Shown here one piece after another: positions 59,901 to 64,000 of a DNA stretch of 64,000 bases. The notes below the pieces were generated by a model. That model was not told the origin of the DNA, ran no database searches, and saw only the letters and a list, made by a program, of their open reading frames with translations. The stretch comes from Enoplolaimus lenunculus (Eukaryota > Nematoda > Enoplea > Enoplida > Thoracostomopsidae). Numbering within the stretch: the stretch's first letter is position 1; each line of letters starts with the position of its first letter. Position numbers and translations under genes: made by a program. The DNA is taken from the NCBI GenBank assembly GCA_030248215.1, contig JASANG010002360.1, forward strand, positions 176,306-240,305, written 5' to 3'.

Positions 59901-61190
59901 ATCCACCAACTTTCCATACAAAATCAACAAATTTACACTTTTACCCATAAAGCAATGACATTTTTGGACCACATGGTTGCACATATTACGTGCGAGTTAA
60001 AAGGATTTGGTCAAGAAATGCACCAAATTTCCCAGGCAAATTTGTTTGTTATGCAAATAGAGCGGTTGGTGAAATCTGTTAGTACCGCAAGCTTAGAGGG
60101 CAAAATAGATTCAGAAATACTAAGTGCCACCCAGATTACCAGATTAATAAGAGCAGAACCTGCTCTACGAAAAACACTATATGAACACGAACCTAGCCTA
60201 TTTTATCAATTTGTTACGGCATACCCAGTAATAGTAAATATTGCCCAACTAAAATTTGGGATCATTTTAGAAATCCCCAAAATTACGAAAAGAGATATTC
60301 TCCCTTTGTTATCTATCTCTAACGTTGGTTTCAATATACCCGAGAAAAATATTACTAACCGCATTAAGTTTCCTACTTATATGACTTATGATAGTCATCA
60401 CGGTGTGAACTCATATCTAGAAGTTGTTCCCTCCCTTTGTAAAAGGCGACCGGGATTATGGTATTGCCCGTTGCAGGCTTTACCTCGTTCAGAAGCTAAT
60501 GAATGCCTAACGGCAATCGCGAGATTTGAACAATGGAGTAAATCATGCAAAGTGCAAGTTACACAATTTCGGCAAGGTACCACCTTAGATACTACTCGAG
60601 TTGGTGTAATGGTCCGTACGAGTGATAAATTTGCAAAGGTCACTACTAACCGAGAAGTCCAATTTTCATCACGGAGCGAGAGACTCGCGATACCGCCAAA
60701 TGGAGTTTATTTCTTTCCCCATGAGAAATATTCTTTAATAACTGTTGGTGATAGGATAATCACGTCCACAGTACGTGATATACAACATTTTACTTTCAAC
60801 ATTAGTAAAATTCCCACTCCAAGTTTAAACTTTTCGGGACTCCCTTCTCCACATTGGATCGATATGCTTGATGCCGAGTATCACACTAATCTTAGCCGGG
60901 AATTAACCCGTAGCCAAATCGACCACACTTTACTACCCGTGACCACGCAACATTCGTCGTTAATGCATATAATCATTGCATTAATCTGTGCGTTAATTGT
61001 AATATTGGTAACTACATGTTTTAAGAGACGTGACGATATTTGGCGGGTTGTTAAAGGTATTTGGGATAAAAAGGAATATTGCAAATTTTGTTGCAAGAGG
61101 AATAAAAGTAGGTTTAGATATATCCGGCAGGAGATTGAACCAGAGGAGTTCAAGATTTACCGCACCCTCACTAAGCATCGTAAGCGCTGA
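56979..61190 (+). CDS. Retroelement gag-like and envelope-like regions in one reading frame (fossil)
   Basis: A 1,403-residue frame. Residues about 1-130 resemble a retroelement capsid. A CCHC zinc knuckle (C243, C246, H251, C256) marks nucleocapsid, followed by a Gln/Asn-rich stretch and a short coiled coil near 330-370. The part from about 370 to 780 is unrecognised. Near 788-806 is a hydrophobic, signal-like segment. Then comes an ectodomain-like region with a furin-type RSKR at 919-922, a hydrophobic Gly-rich stretch and heptad-like helices, and a single membrane anchor near 1329-1347 with a basic tail. This is the layout of a class I fusion-type envelope. Having gag and envelope in one frame is unusual; known elements usually express env from a spliced message. 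Confidence 0.65.
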   Translation: MKLRVLPAYLRDIAKDIYDGLATEDKRSFKSICTALERKLASPELAVYHEAALQGREQMEGESLYSYLKAIKRACRRAYAGESEETIRRFIIGKFFSGIRSSEIKAQVFKEMPIHTLQQADDIAMRLDMQAIIFPKTQGTLGIQNYLPQPQNIVSTIPTNTGQQRQTNNKRMERSLEHLIRTQQGLINSVNRVQDKIEMMERNHNKIRGNTHFNYRQTNPPSQQAYNRRIINNPRTTTNSPRCYTCGKIGHTAAGCQIARQVPLDSGKNSYTSARTGFRPSYNIRQQAQTWNPRQTQYYSSSAPQQNAQTRNISNAATSAAEVAAVIRKTSDETTLRKIQNELEETKKKFDQVSKEKEVLLKQKAMLVEKIYPEVVTCVGMVVIGETKEKQIGQTVKENRSESLITGSNLNDCNLNWFPKNQNSITSEIGIRGCNNSQIIDDIKEKELSVAKISKQYCSQPDIHKITFNIAVPQESVAPKTKCFQFYNIKASKEKYKFSGYRWNSLIRVSKEACRSKLTSYKSDKSEYQIEHFAHTEILDDYVVKNLSPSIKISDCNNISECFLITNKAYSECFICPITCCCEIIDIELYKLQADPFYLTDRSTQTSEVVRCDVQIAFSPSQHLHLMEQPQCEYINITPKKRTYIKIRFYHGENFKIKKLQTTGIGPPMYTNTDILRLSLTDLTILGPELVLDNLVKRAKVPEPYSSSYNHGIGFIDKLNMYGLSYNDYVDTKRKLSKELCFIQKTFFDEFRTSPRRPSIKYDLTTTTPKNLEGTPLVKPQKPITKFITPWLSVICLLTIINAVNATMAGDLKKFHSQIFPGVGMGIVPSGILLTSERSEYVPIMLHMQHSFYNLSEPPRLINHSDCPGRFNFIEFTHRYLQKFDLEFSQTFDPRFYQELLRGVCHDNQNICTFPKAERSKRFLPLLLTGLMSLAGTGMGIANSLQLSYLQPKISALTQAVPILEHKIGIQARAIHQLSIQNQQIYTFTHKAMTFLDHMVAHITCELKGFGQEMHQISQANLFVMQIERLVKSVSTASLEGKIDSEILSATQITRLIRAEPALRKTLYEHEPSLFYQFVTAYPVIVNIAQLKFGIILEIPKITKRDILPLLSISNVGFNIPEKNITNRIKFPTYMTYDSHHGVNSYLEVVPSLCKRRPGLWYCPLQALPRSEANECLTAIARFEQWSKSCKVQVTQFRQGTTLDTTRVGVMVRTSDKFAKVTTNREVQFSSRSERLAIPPNGVYFFPHEKYSLITVGDRIITSTVRDIQHFTFNISKIPTPSLNFSGLPSPHWIDMLDAEYHTNLSRELTRSQIDHTLLPVTTQHSSLMHIIIALICALIVILVTTCFKRRDDIWRVVKGIWDKKEYCKFCCKRNKSRFRYIRQEIEPEEFKIYRTLTKHRKR

Positions 61191-61512
61191 AGAGATATCT
61201 CACAAAACTGCAGGAATAAATTGTCCATCAAGCCTTACTTACAATCTTCCCCCTTTCCATTTTTTCTCCCCTTTCCTCCCAACACCACTTGCAAAAGCCA
61301 CTCTCTTTTCTTTTCACAACCGTACCGATATGATCACCACGTTTTCCTCTTTTCACCTGTTATTTTTTATTGAAAATAAACTTAGGCTATTGACTCTCTT
61401 TCTTAAACTTCGATTTGTTGACCTTTTCGCCCTCTCTATTCATCTTTCTGGGCCTTTTTTTTTAATTTATTTCTTATTACATTTCTCTTTCTTTTCTTTT
61501 GTTTTTTTCTAT

Positions 61513-64000
61513 TTAAATTTTTCCCATAAGCTTCATTTTTGCATAGTTTATTGTTATAGTACCCAGTTGCCGTAAAATATCTATGCCTAATACGACTGGA
61601 TACAAGCTATCCTTCACTATATAAGCATGAAAGAATAGGCTTGCTGACCCTATCTGAAACTTAACCTTAACTGCTCCCGATATCTGTAGTAAATGACCCG
61701 TCACCCCTCGAATATCGAGCCAGGGGGCTGGTATAATTTGATTGTGGTCAATTTCCAAATCGGTAACCGCTTTTTCTGTATGAAGTGATTGCACTGCCTG
61801 TGTCCAATAATGCCTTTATAGGTTTATTTTCAACTAAAACCGATAGCTCTGATACATTGGGTTCTCCTGCAATACTAACCATGCAGCTAGGTTTAGGTCT
61901 ATCTAATGTTTTAGTTACCTTACGTGGTGTATCATATCTAGGTCGATCGCGTTTTGTGTGTTGTAGTAATCGAGAACAACTTGGAGTTACTACCAGGTTG
62001 GCTTTGTTGTTCCTATTATGTTTTGGTGTTTTGGGAGGCAAAGTAGCTTCTATTGGATTTCAACGGTAACTGCTGCTGCAGTACCGGATAATAAATTGGA
62101 ACATGTAGGTTGTTCGGAAGCATTTTGTTCATTAGGCATACGTCCTATCAGGTTATTTTCTTCTGTTGTTTCGCTCTTTCCTGGGGCCTTAAAACTATTC
62201 AGAAAATTGGAGAATCTTGTCTCTAATATAGGCATTGGGGTTGGGACCCTTGGTGGACGAACTCGGACAGGCACTATAGATGAAGTAAGGCTTGATGGAC
62301 AATTTATTCCTGCAGTTTTGTGAGATATCTCTTCAGCGCTTACGATGCTTAGTGAGGGTGCGGTAAATTCTTGTAACTCCTCTGGTTCAATCTCCTGCCG
62401 GATATATCTAAACCTACTTTTATTCCTCTTGCAACAAAATTTGCAATATTCCTTTTTATCCCAAATACCTTTAACAACCCGCCAAATATCGTCACGTCTC
62501 TTAAAACATGTAGTTACCAATATTACAATTAACGCACAGATTAATGCAATGATTATATGCATTAACGACGAATGTTGCGTGGTCACGGGTAGTAAAGTGT
62601 GGTCGATTTGGCTACGGGTTAATTCCCGGCTAAGATTAGTGTGATACTCGGCATCAAGCATATCGATCCAATGTGGAGAAGGGAGTCCCGAAAAGTTTAA
62701 ACTTGGAGTGGGAATTTTACTAATGTTGAAAGTAAAATGTTGTATATCACGTACTGTGGACGTGATTATCCTATCACCAACAGTTATTAAAGAATATTTC
62801 TCATGGGGAAAGAAATAAACTCCATTTGGCGGTATCGCGAGTCTCTCGCTCCGTGATGAAAATTGGACTTCTCGGTTAGTAGTGACCTTTGCAAATTTAT
62901 CACTCGTACGGACCATTACACCAACTCGAGTAGTATCTAAGGTGGTACCTTGCCGAAATTGTGTAACTTGCACTTTGCATGATTTACTCCATTGTTCAAA
63001 TCTCGCGATTGCCGTTAGGCATTCATTAGCTTCTGAACGAGGTAAAGCCTGCAACGGGCAATACCATAATCCCGGTCGCCTTTTACAAAGGGAGGGAACA
63101 ACTTCTAGATATGAGTTCACACCGTGATGACTATCATAAGTCATATAAGTAGGAAACTTAATGCGGTTAGTAATATTTTTCTCGGGTATATTGAAACCAA
63201 CGTTAGAGATAGATAACAAAGGGAGAATATCTCTTTTCGTAATTTTGGGGATTTCTAAAATGATCCCAAATTTTAGTTGGGCAATATTTACTATTACTGG
63301 GTATGCCGTAACAAATTGATAAAATAGGCTAGGTTCGTGTTCATATAGTGTTTTTCGTAGAGCAGGTTCTGCTCTTATTAATCTGGTAATCTGGGTGGCA
63401 CTTAGTATTTCTGAATCTATTTTGCCCTCTAAGCTTGCGGTACTAACAGATTTCACCAACCGCTCTATTTGCATAACAAACAAATTTGCCTGGGAAATTT
63501 GGTGCATTTCTTGACCAAATCCTTTTAACTCGCACGTAATATGTGCAACCATGTGGTCCAAAAATGTCATTGCTTTATGGGTAAAAGTGTAAATTTGTTG
63601 ATTTTGTATGGAAAGTTGGTGGATGGCTCGTGCTTGTATTCCAATTTTATGTTCAAGTATTGGTACCGCTTGTGTTAATGCACTAATTTTTGGCTGAAGA
63701 TAAGAAAGCTGGAGGCTATTTGCAATTCCCATGCCCGTGCCTGCCAGTGACATTAATCCTGTCAACAAAAGGGGCAAAAAACGTTTGCTTCGTTCTGCTT
63801 TTGGAAACGTGCAAATATTTTGATTATCATGACAAACGCCTCTCAATAATTCTTGGTAAAATCTGGGGTCAAAGGTTTGGGAAAATTCCAAATCAAATTT
63901 TTGCAAATATCGGTGAGTAAATTCGATAAAATTAAAGCGACCAGGACAGTCTAAATGATTAATGAGCCTGGGAGGTTCACTCAAGTTGTAAAAGGACATA
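61513..64000 (-). mobile_element. Second copy of the env-bearing element, inverted, incomplete
   Basis: The minus-strand envelope-like frame (62,050 to the window edge) is nearly identical to the plus copy over 62,283-63,990, including the furin-type site and membrane anchor. It then carries a different C-terminal stretch. Beyond it on the same strand, 61,513-62,041 encodes retropepsin-like sequence with the active-site triplet context LLDTGSA and, further on, VVLGIDIL. The copy runs out of the window and shows no polymerase or LTR, so it is broken or only partly seen. It looks young. Confidence 0.65.

Larger units (their letters stand above)
56465..61240 (+). mobile_element. Env-bearing LTR retroelement, plus copy, incomplete
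   Basis: Internal region of a retrovirus-like element of the Ty3/gypsy (errantivirus-like) kind by its gag type and envelope; the family is tentative because no polymerase is seen. Parts: primer-binding site, a short gag-leader-like frame (56,602-56,907), then a long gag-like plus envelope-like frame. No reverse transcriptase, RNase H, integrase or 3' LTR follows, so at least one large loss or rearrangement has occurred. A pyrimidine-rich stretch (61,241-61,530) follows. Likely young, since its envelope region is almost identical to the inverted copy. Confidence 0.7.

Overview
The window is nuclear DNA of an invertebrate animal. It is AT-rich, its genes have GT-AG introns in consistent phase, and most of the non-coding sequence is small DNA transposons (MITEs), tRNA-derived SINEs and simple repeats. 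The proteins are animal families (USP32, UNC-93, a degenerin/ENaC-like protein), and no plasmid, bacterial or CRISPR feature is visible. I cannot place the phylum.

Layout. (1) 1-12,695, plus strand: 17 in-phase exons covering most of a USP32-type deubiquitinase; the N-terminus lies before the window. (2) 15,766-22,216, minus strand: a complete five-exon UNC-93-like multi-pass membrane protein, convergent with USP32. Its introns are packed with repeats. (3) 25,059-27,119, minus strand: a 686-residue two-transmembrane protein resembling a divergent DEG/ENaC channel subunit, with an in-frame 30-bp coding minisatellite. (4) 31,865-33,497, minus strand: a two-exon secreted protein of 177 residues with dibasic sites and a repeated KRPGGRSF block, a candidate peptide precursor. 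(5) About 33.5-54.3 kb: no convincing gene, but at least six families of short transposable elements, some with visible target duplications. (6) 54.9-64.0 kb: pieces of young LTR-retroelement copies of an env-bearing kind. They include a back-to-back inverted LTR pair, a tRNA-Gln-type primer-binding site, a gag-like plus envelope-like reading frame, and an inverted second envelope copy followed by a retropepsin-like region. No polymerase is present, so the copies are incomplete fossils.

The four host genes show no evident functional link; they are ordinary neighbours in a repeat-rich genome. The most unusual observations are the order of parts in the LTR element (envelope next to gag and ahead of protease), the candidate peptide precursor, a MITE family filled with TTAGGC-like hexamers, and several repeat families built from iterated short motifs. 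All functional calls come from reading translated sequence and recalling family motifs; no search was run.
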